From: Panax quinquefolius
Lineage: Eukaryota > Streptophyta > Magnoliopsida > Apiales > Araliaceae
Reading direction: 5' to 3'
NCBI GenBank assembly: GCA_020205615.1
Contig: CM035169.1
Coordinates: forward strand, 19,053,546-19,117,545
Length of the DNA: 64,000 nt
Shown here: positions 1 to 11,210 of the stretch, in pieces
Layout of the letters: the number at the start of each line of letters is the position of its first letter
How positions within the stretch are numbered: the first letter of the stretch is position 1
The notes under the pieces: model-generated
What the model saw: the letters and a program-made list of their open reading frames with translations, nothing else
Told to the model about the DNA's origin: nothing
Database searches by the model: none
Made by a program: the position numbers and the translations under genes

Positions 1-26
1 CTTTCATGTTCATTTTTTTGATGCAG

Positions 27-152
27 AAGAAATTTAGTTCTGCGTTTTTTATGACAATGACATGGGAGGATTCCTCAAAGTGCTTTGATAGAGGTGAACC
101 CCATTTACTATTAATGTGTGGAGCAACTTGTGAACTGGAGTATTTATTTTAA
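27..152 (+). CDS. Possible 3'-terminal exon of an unidentified gene (partial)
   Basis: The window opens with a pyrimidine-rich stretch ending TTTTTTTGATGCAG at position 26, a good plant splice acceptor. It is followed by 41 open codons and a TAA at 150-152. The predicted tail contains Trp, Cys and acidic residues and ends in ELEYLF, which is less biased than random AT-rich sequence. A (TA)n tract starts 50 bp further on, as expected for 3' UTR or intergenic DNA. I do not recognise the family. It could equally be a chance open frame. Upstream exons, if any, lie outside the window. Confidence 0.28.
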   Translation, partial: KKFSSAFFMTMTWEDSSKCFDRGEPHLLLMCGATCELEYLF

Positions 153-199
153 GTCGTATAGGCCCAGACCTATGTTCTGTTTGCTCAACTTCCTTGGGC

Positions 200-202
<3 letters not shown>

Positions 203-259
<57 letters not shown>
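203..259. repeat. (TA)n microsatellite
   Basis: About 28 uninterrupted TA units upstream of the PLATZ-like gene. They create an artificial Ile-Tyr reading frame on the minus strand that should not be called a gene. Confidence 0.95.
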
Positions 260-262
<3 letters not shown>

Positions 263-509
263 GTTCACAGAAACCAAACATAAATCTAACGTAACGGCCT
301 TTTATCCTATTCCGTAAAGGAAACAATAAAAGGCTCCGAATCCACATCAACCGGTCCTCCAATATATAAATAAAAGACCAAGAAAGTAAGTTGAATTTCA
401 CGAAAGGATGAATACTACAAGGTAGGGTTTAAGTTATGCATTCATGGTAGCTTCGCTTTCAATTAACTTGTTATGAGTATGTTTTTAATTCCCTATATAT
501 TTTTCTTAA

Positions 510-799
510 ATGGCTATGAAAAAAACAACATTTATGTACCCTAAATGGTTAGAGCCTTTTCTGAATGCCAAATTCTATAATAATTGCAAGATTCATGGCT
601 TGCATAATAAGTACTACTGCAAGGATTGTCTTGGAGATTCCTTTTGTCTAACTTGTAAAGACGATCCCAAAAAGCACAAATATCACCAAACTTTGGAGGT
701 TAGTCTTCTTCTTCTTTTTCAATCTTCTCAAGTTTACTTATGCTTTCCTTATTAATATTCTTTTTATGCTAGCTATTGTTAAGATTTATAAAGTGCCAA

Positions 800-854
<55 letters not shown>

Positions 855-2451
855 CTTCACAGTACTGTATGAGTTACTTTATTTGAGTAAGAACTTATAG
901 CTAGCTAGGCAATTTTTTGTGAAGATATCACAAGTGAATTGAAATCTAATATTGGAGAAATTAATAATGAAAGGCTAATTTACATGAATATTGAATCCAA
1001 AACATAATGACTTAAGATTTTGGGTCAAATTAGATTCCAATCGTACATGTTAGTACATTTGAAGATATTTAATTTTTGATGGATGTTGGCTCTTCCCCAA
1101 CATTTTTGTTTTTTGTAAGTATTATAGGAGACTGCACTATTTAATCCTTAATTAGTGAATCTGTTCTTATTTTGGCCATTAATTTGTATTTTGGACTGTT
1201 TAGTTTCAAATGTATTATTTAATTAATTTTATCTTTCGACTAGTATATATTATATGATCCCTAGCTAGCTCTTTACATGATCATTGGCTTGGGACTAAAA
1301 CTAAAATTGTAAGACAATTAATACTATTCATATTTTAAGTTATTCTCTTGTAACGGCCTCTTCTAAATGAACATATAGTTAAGCATATTTTAAATATATA
1401 TTTTAATATATATATTGCAATATTAAGATACAAGATAATACTTAAAGATTATAAACTTTGTATAATAATTCCCTAAAGATGATCATGGTATAGACTAAAT
1501 TAAGTGGAGTTTGATAAAATTGAATAATTAAGATTTGAATGATTAGTATATCTTTATAAATTAGATAATTTGAGTGAAATAGCATTTGATCGACATAAAA
1601 AACTGTTTGGTAACTAAAAAGTATAAAATATCCGACTTTTAAATTTAAAAATATTTCAAATTGACTTTTCAAAAATCAATAATGATCTTAAAATTTAGAA
1701 TGGATGGAGTACAATATTTATAGAGGCTCCATAAATTTAATTTTTTTATTAAGAGACAGCTCTTAATGATTTATATTTATATCTTCCTCTTACCGAGTAA
1801 GAGACGACAATAGACAAATAAAAGTTTACCAAACAATTTTATCCTCTTAGTGAAACATATGTGGAGTTGTTAGATGTGAATTTCTTAAGACGTATTAAGA
1901 GAGAAACAAACCATCTAAGATTAGCCATAATATTAATATATACACCGTCAAGTTGTCAACAACCACATAAATTAAGTCATTAATTAGTGTACTATTATGT
2001 TACGTTTGGATTAAAGGAATGATTCACTCCATTCTAGTTGGAATGAGTTATTTTATATGTTCTCCCTCTCCCAAGGAACCAAACACAATATTTTTCATTA
2101 TATATGAATGAGTCATTCAATTTCTAATTTTCATTACTCCAATCTAAACGTAACATTAACATTACTGTAATACGTATACCACGATATTACTAATCGTCTT
2201 AAGTTCATATTGTACAAATTGGATTGGACAGCTTTAACTATAGTGACTAATCGTCTTAACATTAGTGATATTTTTTTATTTGATTATCTTGCCAGCACTA
2301 ATAAGTTAGATACTTATTATTTAATTTTAAAAATAAATATGTAACGAAAATACATACTGGTTTGTAGAAGGATGGAGACTAACAGTGTTCTCTTACCCCT
2401 TTTTTATTTTATGAGCATGTTACGTGTACTACCAAGTCTTGTTATCACGTT

Positions 2452-2507
<56 letters not shown>

Positions 2508-3136
2508 TAATGTTTTTACTGACAGGGTTGATATTATAATTTGAATTTTTGTTTGATGCAGTTATACAAAGTTTCCGACTGGCCCTCAATCCGCATTGCT
2601 CATGTAAATCGATTCATAAATATTTCTCTAATCCAACCTTACAAAATAAACCATTCTTATGTTTTTCTAAGCGCCAAGTAAGTAAGAAGTTTTTATCATT
2701 AATTGTATTAAGTTACTGGTAGTAGCTAGTAGTATAACACATGCATGATTTTGCTACAAATTAATTACTCCATAAATATATATGAGCAAAAAAGTGACAT
2801 ATAATATGGAGTATAAAATGTAAAAGAAAAATGATTTTTATATTTTGGGATGGATATATATTGAGGTATATTTTACATAATTAATTAAGCTTAAAATATA
2901 ATACTAGTATTTATATTGGTCAATATATACATATAATGTTGCAGATTGAAGCTGACAGGCGGTCATCAAGAATTTGCCCACTCCAAGATAAATTTGGAAG
3001 CAACAAGGAGGAGGAGGTGTTAACAAAATCGCTGCCGCCGCGGCAGCATGCTTCCAAAACCAAAGAAATTATAATCAATTACAACTTAAGGAAACGGAGT
3101 AGGAAAGGAGTACCCCTAAGGTCTCCTTTTTATTAA
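510..3136 (+). CDS. PLATZ-type zinc-binding protein gene, three exons, divergent C-terminal half
   Basis: Proposed exons are 510-698, 2562-2677 and 2959-3136, giving about 160 aa. PLATZ proteins are plant-specific zinc-dependent DNA-binding regulators that favour A/T-rich DNA. Exon 1 shows the family start: PKWLEPFL, then C26-x2-H29, C37-x2-C40, C46-x2-C49 and H56-x2-H59, a complete first zinc-ligand set. It ends in GAG before GTTAGT. Exon 2 follows GATGCAG and carries the middle region (YKVSDWPSIRIAHV...YVFL), ending at GTAAGT. Exon 3 ends in the family-type basic tail RKRSRKGVPLRSPF. Joining to the obvious acceptor at 2944 breaks the frame, whereas the AG at 2957-2958 restores it, so I chose 2959. 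Odd points: the second zinc cluster (usually CxxC then FCSLxCK) is reduced to a lone ICPLQDKF remnant, and the protein is shorter than usual (about 200-260 aa). It may be a divergent functional paralogue, a decaying copy, or may lack an unrecognised small exon. Confidence 0.75.
801..851. repeat. (TA)n microsatellite in PLATZ intron 1
   Basis: About 25 TA units roughly 100 bp after the exon-1 splice donor. Confidence 0.95.
1998..2155. mobile_element. Tourist-like MITE in PLATZ intron 1
   Basis: The 158-bp element has 15-bp terminal inverted repeats, TGTTACGTTTGGATT at 1998-2012 and the inverted match at 2141-2155, with one mismatch. It is flanked on both sides by TTA (1995-1997 and 2156-2158). 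TTA-type 3-bp duplications and short AT-rich bodies are typical of non-autonomous PIF/Harbinger (Tourist) elements. It has no coding capacity. Confidence 0.8.
2456..2504. repeat. (TA)n microsatellite just before PLATZ exon 2
   Basis: About 24 TA units ending 57 bp before exon 2. Together with the tract at 801-851, intron 1 is bracketed by long TA tracts. Confidence 0.95.
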
Positions 3137-4309
3137 AGTAAAGCTAGCGATTGATTAACTGATTGGATCATTTGTTATTGAAATACGTACTGTTGATTTA
3201 ATTGGGATGTTATCATGTTGAAATATTTAATAATTAATTTCACCAACCATGATAATTAATGTCGAATTTTGCTTAATATTTTTGAGAACAATGACATGGC
3301 AGCATAATTAACGACATGGACAGATATGCAGTAGATAAAATTTACTTTTTCCTCCCATGATCAACCAACTTGACATAGCTACTAGCTAGCTAGGTTAAAC
3401 ATTATCATGAAGATGAAAGAATCTTGTGATCGATCGATCGATCGAGGACAGGACAAAATTAAAATTGGTTGGTGGTGACAGCTAACTACTGCTTAAGCAT
3501 TCCATGCGCGCGCGCACCATCAACTCTTTAATCAAATCAAGATTAAGCAATATATATATATATATATATACACAAATATCTGCCTTCAGATCTTAATTTC
3601 AAGATTGTGATCCCGACAGAGCTTTTGTCTACAGCTCAAATTAAACCAACTGGTTTTAAACATATATATATAGATCGAGGTGGTGGAATTAATTAAGACA
3701 GATCTCGTATTAACATGATATATGCAACTCAAATAATTAAGCACACGTGCATGCATGCATCCCTGCTATATTTTTGTTGTTCCCTAATAAACATATAACG
3801 AATTAATATGCGTATCTGTCTTCTTCAGGGAAAAAAGAATGGATTGACGAGCAAAGAAGAGGTTTAAGTGTATAGAACAATTGACTCCACTGCCCAACTG
3901 CCTTGTAAATTCTCTTATTAATCAAAACTAATAATTACGTAAAGAAATACTACTATAAATTGATGATTGAAGAGACTGCAACCAATTAATTAATGTTAGG
4001 AATTCAATCATATTATAACAAATGGTACACTATTCGTAGAATTGAGAAGGTATATATATATAATTTGGAATGAGTTAATGGCTTTATGCAGGTGTGTATC
4101 GTATATTTAAGCGCTCACATGCATGAATAATTAATTAAGTAACAACAAGTTATACTGCATGGTTTCGGATAGTAAATAGTACTAGTATCTGTAACTCCAA
4201 GACGAAGCTCAAGCACTGCATGTGATTCTACAGTATTAAATATACACAAGAAAAAGAAGTGAAGTTTATGAGGGTTATATATATGATCAAGGTCTATGAT
4301 GATACCAAC
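3137..4309. other. 3' flank of the PLATZ gene, intergenic
   Basis: AT-rich DNA with simple repeats: GATC-type repeats near 3428-3444, an alternating GC run near 3505-3516, TA runs near 3550-3570 and 4051-4061, and GCATGCAT near 3750. The 3' UTR must lie in its first part. No further open frame with gene-like composition is visible. Confidence 0.6.
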
Positions 4310-4372
4310 TGTGACCGTCCCGAATCCGGTCCTAAATCACCTCGGATCCGGTTCGATCATTCTATAATTATT
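4310..4372 (-). mobile_element. Start of an old LTR remnant with adjacent tRNA-iMet-type primer site
   Basis: GATGATACCAAC directly precedes TGTGACCGTCCCGAATCC. Read on the minus strand this is an LTR end followed by TTGGTATCATC, resembling the initiator-Met primer-binding site of plant LTR retrotransposons. The sequence is cut at 4372 by the element that follows. It appears to resume on the far side of that element near 40487 with a stretch containing TATTTGCGGAAG. Almost none of its internal region survives on the left. Confidence 0.5.
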
Positions 4373-5027
4373 TGTGGGCAAGAAAATCGTACCTTGCTAG
4401 GGTTAGGGTTTCGTGTTGGCTGAGGAGAAGAGAAATCCACGAAAAGTACGGAATTGATTGATTGATTGAAGAGGAGAGAAACGGCGGTGGCGATTACTCC
4501 AACGACGCGTGGCGAGAACCCTAGAATCCGGAACCGTGTTAGAGTAATGAGGATTCCAAGAGCCTTCTTGAGTCCTTCAAGTTGAGAGAATGTCCAAACC
4601 CTTTGGTGCTTTTAGGTGGAATCTCCAAGCCTTTAAGTCACCAAAAGGTTCCTTGATCTTCCAAGAGTCCAAGTCTTGGGTCTCCAGGAGAAGTCCTTCC
4701 CAATGGAGTGGAAGAGATATTTATAGGGTTTTTGGAGAGTGGTCATGTGATAGGCACATGTCCTCGGAGAAATTCCAAATTACCCTTAGTCGTCAAAGTA
4801 ATGCCCAGATCGTCCTCGCGCCCTTACAGCCACCAATCCAATCCTCAATCAATTCCCAAAATGAGTCACCTCCACGTCTTACGCCTCCGGACACGTGAAA
4901 GATCTCTCTCAGATCTTGCTTCTTTATTTTCGGCTCTTAGTCTTTCCATTTAATCATAATCTGAACCTTAATTTGTGCATTTAATTCAATTAGGTCAATT
5001 GAACCCTAATTTGCACTTGGGCCCACA
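4373..5027 (-). repeat. 3' LTR of the TR-GAG-like element
   Basis: 655 bp, nearly identical to 39836-40481. On the minus strand a TATA-like CCTATAAATATC lies at 4713-4727 and is the likely core promoter. Downstream of it, on the other strand, TAGGGTTAGGGTTT (4398-4411) gives two telomere-type units in the putative transcript leader. Short open frames here (around 4590-4953) are non-coding by-products. Confidence 0.85.
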
Positions 5028-5040
5028 TTTGCCCCTCATG
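5028..5040 (-). other. Polypurine tract of the TR-GAG-like element
   Basis: On the minus strand the sequence reads CATGAGGGGCAAA and runs straight into the LTR start TGTGGGCCC, the usual place for plus-strand priming. It supports 4373-5027 being the 3' LTR of a minus-strand element rather than a solo LTR. Confidence 0.65.
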
Positions 5041-6524
5041 AGAGTCGCGTCCTTAGAGTGACGATCGTGCAAAATACTTTAACTCTGTGAATACTACTTG
5101 ATTTTTCGAAAATGCTCGATCTTCGCAAGTCACGAAATGCGAGAAAATCATAGGAGGCGTAACTTTCCATGGAGCTCTCATGATATATCTTTGGAAATCC
5201 TCTATCAAATCTTTCCAAACCTTGCATAATATTTGTTTTCCTAATTAATTTTATATGTATATATATACATATATTGAAACTAAATCAAAATAAATTATAT
5301 ATTTGTCAAATAAAATCAAATCTTATTTTGATTTGTACATAAGATCAAATCCTTCTTTATAGAAAATCAAATCATTCCTATTATTTTGGAAACAAAATCA
5401 AATTATTTTTATTTATATACTTATAAAATAAAATTAGGAAGAAATTATTTTACTTAAAATATTTTTTGAAAATCGAGAAATATTTTTTTTTTAAATAAGA
5501 ATAATTTAATTTGATAAAATAATAATAATATTATTATTTTTTAAACGCAAGATCTTTTCCCTTAATTGGTGATACCGCGTAGTCATTTATGGGGATTGAC
5601 AGAATTGATTCCACTAGACAAGTATAGCAAATTAGCAATTGATTTTCTTTGGACATGTATTTTAGAAAGAAGGCGAAAAAAAAAACTAAAGGGAAAAAGA
5701 AGCAATTGCGAGTAATAGTGGTAGTGAAGCTTCGGGGAAGATAAACAAATGAAACAATCATGAAGAATTGACAAGCGAAAAATCAACACATTTACAATTC
5801 AAAGTGAAAAATGAGCCTTAATTCTTCCCGTGAACGAGCTTCATTTTCAAAACCAAATCATTATTTTAGCTTTGACAGAATTCCTTGTGAAACTGTGATT
5901 GGTCATTGCAAAATATTTCCATATAAAATGAAATAAAAGTTACGCAAGTCGGGATACTAAAATGATTGAATCAAGGCATCTTTTGATTGGCTATAATTCT
6001 AACTTTCCATAAGTAATATTATGGGAAGGACTCTAGAATAATGGTATGATGCTTGGGTCGATCGAAATGATAAACAACCTCTTTTCCTCAATTTATAAAA
6101 TGGATATACAAATGACAAATCCTATATCCCATGCATATAATTCTCTAGTTATGATTGAAGGCGTAAATTCAAAGAACGCCTAATTGTCTAGTTAATTACC
6201 TTATATTTATCACAATTACCCATGTAATTTCCAAATTGTAAGACCCATAAAATATTCCTCGTTCATATATATTTTCGATGAATCGCTAATCTCCGGGAGA
6301 ACTTTATTAGTAATTCATGAGTTTTTTTTTTTTTTTTTATCAAATTCAACACATTCTTATTAATAATTAATTCGAGTAGTACTCCAGATAGTATGATACA
6401 ACAAACTTTATATAAAATTCCCTAAAGATATATAGGCATGCTCAGTGCTCAATGGAGCTAATATATAAAATATTGTTTTATAATCTATATGTATGTATAA
6501 TTGATTGACTTTTGTAAAAGTAAT
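5041..6524 (-). mobile_element. 3' internal segment of the TR-GAG-like element
   Basis: Non-coding DNA between the polypurine tract and the first chromovirus insertion. It contains many short AAATCAAATC-type stretches (about 5280-5410) also seen at 16940-17110 on the far side of that insertion, which supports the two being once contiguous. No domain is recognisable. Confidence 0.55.
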
Positions 6525-9276
6525 TGTGACGCCCCCAAAATAGGTATACATCACCTATTACGAGTTGTCAATACATGGTACGTAAACAACTACAACTTTA
6601 TTATTACAACAAGAAAGCGTGAGTTTGAATACAAATATTATCTTCAGACAATATCTATACTCAAATAAATCCTCATCACATTTATTGATACATTATTTTA
6701 CAAAAATGGTGAGGACTACTAAACAATCCTTTCTAAAACCTTCATTCCATACCCCAGACTCGTACTCGCTATATTCTCGCCTCACGAGAAAAATGGAACA
6801 AAAGGAAAAAGGGTGAGCTCAACTAGCTCGATAAAGAATATTATGACTAAGATAATATACAACAAATTATCGTTAGTCTTCAACAGGAAAAATATAATAG
6901 AATACTGATAGACAACAAATTTTAAATCAATATCGCATAGTGAAATAATAATTCATTAGAAGAGTTAAGTAGAGAATGCAAACTACTATCTTCTATGTAT
7001 GAATTTAAAAGTTCATCATCTATCTTTTATCCCTGTAACATCAATCAATATACATACAGAATCAAATATTCATCTTTGCACTACGGGCCAAAGATATTCA
7101 TCGATTGGTCATGTTCATTTAAACACTGTTCATCTTTGCACTACTGGCCAAAGATATTCTTGAGAATCATTCATCTTTGCACTACTGGGCCAAAGATATT
7201 CTTAAGAAATCATTCATCTTTCTGCACTACTGGTGCCAAAGATATTCCATAATATCATCATTTAAGACCGAGGATGATGAAAAATATTTTTTAAATAAAC
7301 GAATCCGGTGAAACAAAATGACAAGGATTAAGGATTAAGGATTCGTACTTGGTTTTATCCATGTCCAAAATACCTCAAAAATAATCATAGTGGTGTAAAA
7401 TTCAAGAATGATCAAAACATGGATACAATCGAGTTAGTATCCAGAATATATGTTTTGGACGAAAAGAAGAAATTTTATTTTCTATTGAATAATAGTACCG
7501 TATCGTGAATAGTGTCAGAGTATCGTGAATAAGGCCAGATATCGTGAATAGTAATTCAGACACCAAAAGATAGAAATTCCACAAAAACATCTTCACGCTT
7601 TCATGAATAGTACTCGTGAATAGTAACTCATGAATAGTAACCCATGAATAGTAACCCCGGCATGAAAAAGTTCCAAATTTGATAAAACTTCAGATCAACA
7701 TTTCAAAGATAATGATATTGAAGAAATAATATCATTACAAAAAAAATAATATCCCTTACCTCGAAAGATCGACTTCTACATAGCTAGAATACAAGATATA
7801 TAGTCTTTGAAGGAACTTGCACCAAATCTAGCAATACTCAAAGTATACTCAAACTACTCACAAGAATACGCTCGATAATATAGAGAGAGAAAACTTGGTT
7901 TACGGTGTGATTTTCAATTCTAACCTAAGCACCTTATTTATAGAAAAATGCTTAGAACACAAAGCGTAAAATTTAATAAAATAATAATATAATTAAACAA
8001 ATTCAAGCCCACCTTAGACCAACTGAATTTAGCACATTTGTATCACATGTGGGATTGCAAAAACGTTTTTCTTAAATAAAACAATTAAAACTTCCAAAAA
8101 TTAATTATTTGAGAACTTGAGCTTCAATAATTCATAATAAATAGCCCTTTCATCAGAAAATTGAATCTCATGAGTTTTTATAGGAAATTCAATTCTCTAC
8201 AACTTTGCAGAAGAAAGTTTTTCCAAATTCCAAACAAAAATCGACCAGGAAATCCACAAGCGGGCGATTTTTACGTGTTATAATCAAATTTGATCAATAA
8301 ATGGGGTCCATGAGCATGTTTAACATGTTTTAAGCATTTATTGCAACAAAAATACTCTTCCTCCTCGTATACTCATATATCCCACATTTGTAAAAATATC
8401 ATAGTTAATATATTATTAAAATAATATATTTAAATGAATTATTTTATCGAGAAAAAGATAAAATATTAATTTTCAACAATTGTCATTTTAAAATTTTCTC
8501 CATCTATATCCACATAAAATCAATATTTTCCTCATCATATAAATCAATAATTAATTATTCACAAATAATATTACGAATCACAATATTGACAACCCGAGGC
8601 AGCTTCAGGGAAGAGGGGCTTTCCAATAAGAATTTCTTCTTCTTGTGGCGCAATTAGGTGACCAAACCTCTCCTTAGGCAGAACTTTCTAGACATTGCCA
8701 ATAATGTTATCTAATAATATTATTAGGATAATATGAATTATTGCTTCGATAATGAAAAATCTTGTGTAATGACAATTATTGAAACAACAATGAATATAAA
8801 ATATCAACGCAACAATTATTGAATCAATAAAATAAAATATCGAATAAAGAATTTCGTAACCATTATTGAGTAGTGCCTTCTTACGTAAGAATCAATAATT
8901 GGTGCAATACCGTATCAACCTGTTCAACAACGGCGATTAGTGTGTTTTAACCACGGGTATTCCATGAAAGATTTGGCGGCAACAACTACGCCTTGTTATT
9001 TAAAAACAACTTATATTTGTCGTTTCTTTATCCAATCGCTTTCCGTTATGGGGCCCACACATGGTCGCGCTGTCGTCACGAATATTCCCCGACAATCTTT
9101 AATATTTCACGACCAAACTAATATTCCCCACAATAATGAATATTTTATAACCACTGCTTATTTTGAAATATTTGCGTATTTAACCTTAACTATCCACATT
9201 AATCAAATCAACCCTTACTATTTCAAAATAATAAATAAAGGAAATTCCTTTTTATTTAAAAATTTGGGGTCTTACA
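6525..9276 (-). repeat. 3' LTR of the full-length chromovirus
   Basis: On the plus strand it starts TGTGACGCCCCCAAAATAGG and ends GGGGTCTTACA. A TATA-like CTATAAATAAGG (minus strand) lies near 7932-7944. It holds short tandem arrays: about 29-bp CATCTTTGCACTAC..AAAGATATTC repeats (about 7071-7250) and GTGAATAGTAACT-type repeats (about 7495-7660). Confidence 0.92.
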
Positions 9277-9288
9277 ACCTCCCTCCTT
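9277..9288 (-). other. Polypurine tract of the full-length chromovirus
   Basis: Minus strand reads AAGGAGGGAGGT immediately before the LTR start TGTAAGACC. The same tract is at 36685-36696 in the related plus-strand element. Confidence 0.85.
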
Positions 9289-9289
9289 A

Positions 9290-9740
9290 TGAAATTTCGT
9301 CCTCGAAATTGACGTCGATTACAGTGTTTGAAAAGGTGAGGATACCTCACTTTCATTTCCGCTTTCAATTCCCGTGTCATTTCCTCTATAGCATGATTCC
9401 TCCACAAAACTTTAACTTGTGGTATGACCTTTCTTAGCGTAGGACATGCTCCTTCCTATCCAAGATCTTGACAGGTACCTCCTCATACGTTAAGTCTTCG
9501 GCTATCTCGTCCGGTTCTAACTCAATAACGTGGTTCGGGTCTTTCACATATTTACGAAGTACAGATATATGAAACACATTATGAACACGAGACATACTTG
9601 GAGGTAATGCAAGTCTATAGGCTACATTTCCTACTCGGTCAAGAATTTGAAATGGACCAATAAATCGTGGATTGAGCTTTCCTCTCTTCCCAAATCTTGT
9701 AACTCCCTTCCATGGAGCAACTCGCAACAATACATGATCC
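9290..9740 (-). pseudogene. Integrase C-terminus and chromodomain of chromovirus pol
   Basis: The minus-strand frame 9434-9730 shows the integrase C-terminal GPY/F-type region ([18 protein letters not shown]) and the conserved [13 protein letters not shown]. After a frame break, about 9300-9440 carries the chromodomain-like VKVLWRNHAIEE. The chromodomain is what groups the element with chromoviruses, in which it binds modified histone tails and directs integration to heterochromatin. Confidence 0.85.
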
Positions 9741-10640
9741 CTACATTAAATTCCACATCCTTTCGATGAAGATCCGCATAACTCTTTTGTCGATCTTGTC
9801 TTGCTTTTATATCGTTGTCGAATCATTTGGATCTTTTCGGTAGTCATACGTCTTAACTTTCGGGTCCCAACAATGTTGCTTCACCCACCTCATCCCAACA
9901 TATTGGAGAAGCGACATTTTCGTCCATATAATGCTTGAATGGAGCCACACTATACTTGCTCGATAACTTGTTGTTGTAGGAGAATTCCACCAATGGTAAA
10001 TACTTATCCCAACTACCCTTGAAGTCAGGACACGAGTCTTAATAGATCTTCAAGAGTTTGAATAGTCCTCTCGATCGATTGTCCGTCCGTTTGGGGATGG
10101 TATGCTTAGAACTAAATCGCAAATCCGTGACCATAGCTTTTTTTGCAAGCTAACCCAAAATCTTGAAGTGAATCTTGGGTCACGATCCGAAAACTATGGA
10201 TGCAGGCATGCCATGCAACCTCACAATCTCATTCACGTCATATACTAGCAAGACGTTCGAGGAATAAGTCTCCGTGTATCGACAAGAAATGAAGCGAGAC
10301 TTGGTTAATCTATCAACAATAACCCAAATAGCATTGATGCCTTGAGAAACCGTAGGAAGACTCCAGATGTGAAATCCATAGTAATGTGTTCCCACTTCCA
10401 TTAGGAATCTCAAGTGGTTGCAACGGACCCTTAGGTACAAGATGCTCCGCCTTTACACGTTGGCAAGTTAAACACATCGAGATAAACTTTGCAATCTCTC
10501 TCTTCATATTGTTCCACCAAAATGTATGTCGAAGATCACGATACATTTTAGTACTTCGAGGATGGATTGCAAATGGCGATTGTGTGCCTCCATCATAATC
10601 TTGTACTTCAAATCGAGTCGTTAGGAACACAAAGTCTAGA
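9741..10640 (-). pseudogene. Integrase core and HHCC zinc domain of chromovirus pol
   Basis: Frame 10313-10630 has the zinc-binding part: RSTKMYRDLRHTFWW, then CLTCQRVKAEH. Frame 10180-10440 continues into the catalytic core (VSQGINAIWVIVDRLTKS). The split across two overlapping frames shows a frameshift near 10390-10440, and the residues after ASIVFGS depart from the family's usual acidic motif. Confidence 0.85.
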
Positions 10641-10869
10641 GTGGACTCAAGTATTCCTTCTTCATCAATTCTCGCCTGGAATAGCTCCTTCTTGTACTTT
10701 CTTCTTCATACGCGATCACCCGTGTCGGTGGCTCGAAAGCAACCTTAACTTTTTCTATTAAAGTTGGCTCTGTCGTATACTTGACATCATCGCACTCGTT
10801 CGTTCAGATATGATCTTCTACTCAATGCATCACTACCACGCTCGCTTTACCGGGATGATATTGAATAGT

Positions 10870-11210
10870 GTGGTCGTAGTCTTTCAATAGCTCGAGCCAG
10901 CGTCATTTGCCGCATGTTGAGTTCTTTTGAGTGAAGAAATATTTAAGGCTTTTATGGTCCGAATATATCTCCACTTTCTCCCCATATAGATAGTGCCTCC
11001 ATATTTTTAGCGCGAAAACGACTGCTGCCAACTCTAGATCATGAGTAGGATAATTCCTCTCATACTCTTTAAGTTGTCGCGAGGCATAGGCTATGACCTT
11101 CCCACGTTGCATGAGAACACATCCTAACCCTTTGCACGAAGCATCATTTGAGATAACAAATCCATCCGAACCGGATGGTATTGTTAGAACAGTCTTAGAA
11201 ATAAGTCTCC
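10870..11210 (-). pseudogene. RNase H domain of chromovirus pol
   Basis: Frame 10903-11112 has the Ty3/gypsy RNase H signature [32 protein letters not shown] and [14 protein letters not shown]. The frame is closed on both sides by small indels. Confidence 0.88.

Noticed and set aside
144..401. 85-codon minus-strand frame with an Ile-Tyr run
   Set aside because: It is produced by translating a (TA)n microsatellite; similar IYIYIY frames at 2404-2589, 17697-17939 and 63176-63367 arise the same way.
1690..1715. GAATGGATGGAGTAC resembling a Stowaway right end
   Set aside because: No matching left end was found upstream.
4398..4411. Interstitial telomere remnant
   Set aside because: Only two units, located inside an LTR and repeated (shorter) in the partner LTR, so it is part of the element and not a telomere scar.
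4590..4953. Two overlapping plus-strand frames
   Set aside because: They lie entirely inside the TR-GAG-like LTR, antisense to its transcript, and are not conserved as frames in the partner LTR.
7071..7250. CRISPR-like look of regularly spaced repeats
   Set aside because: The array recurs in every LTR copy with the same 'spacers', and the DNA is plant nuclear. It is an LTR tandem repeat.
8940..9437. 165-codon plus-strand frame
   Set aside because: It lies in the LTR end and crosses the polypurine tract antisense to the chromodomain coding sequence; a by-product.
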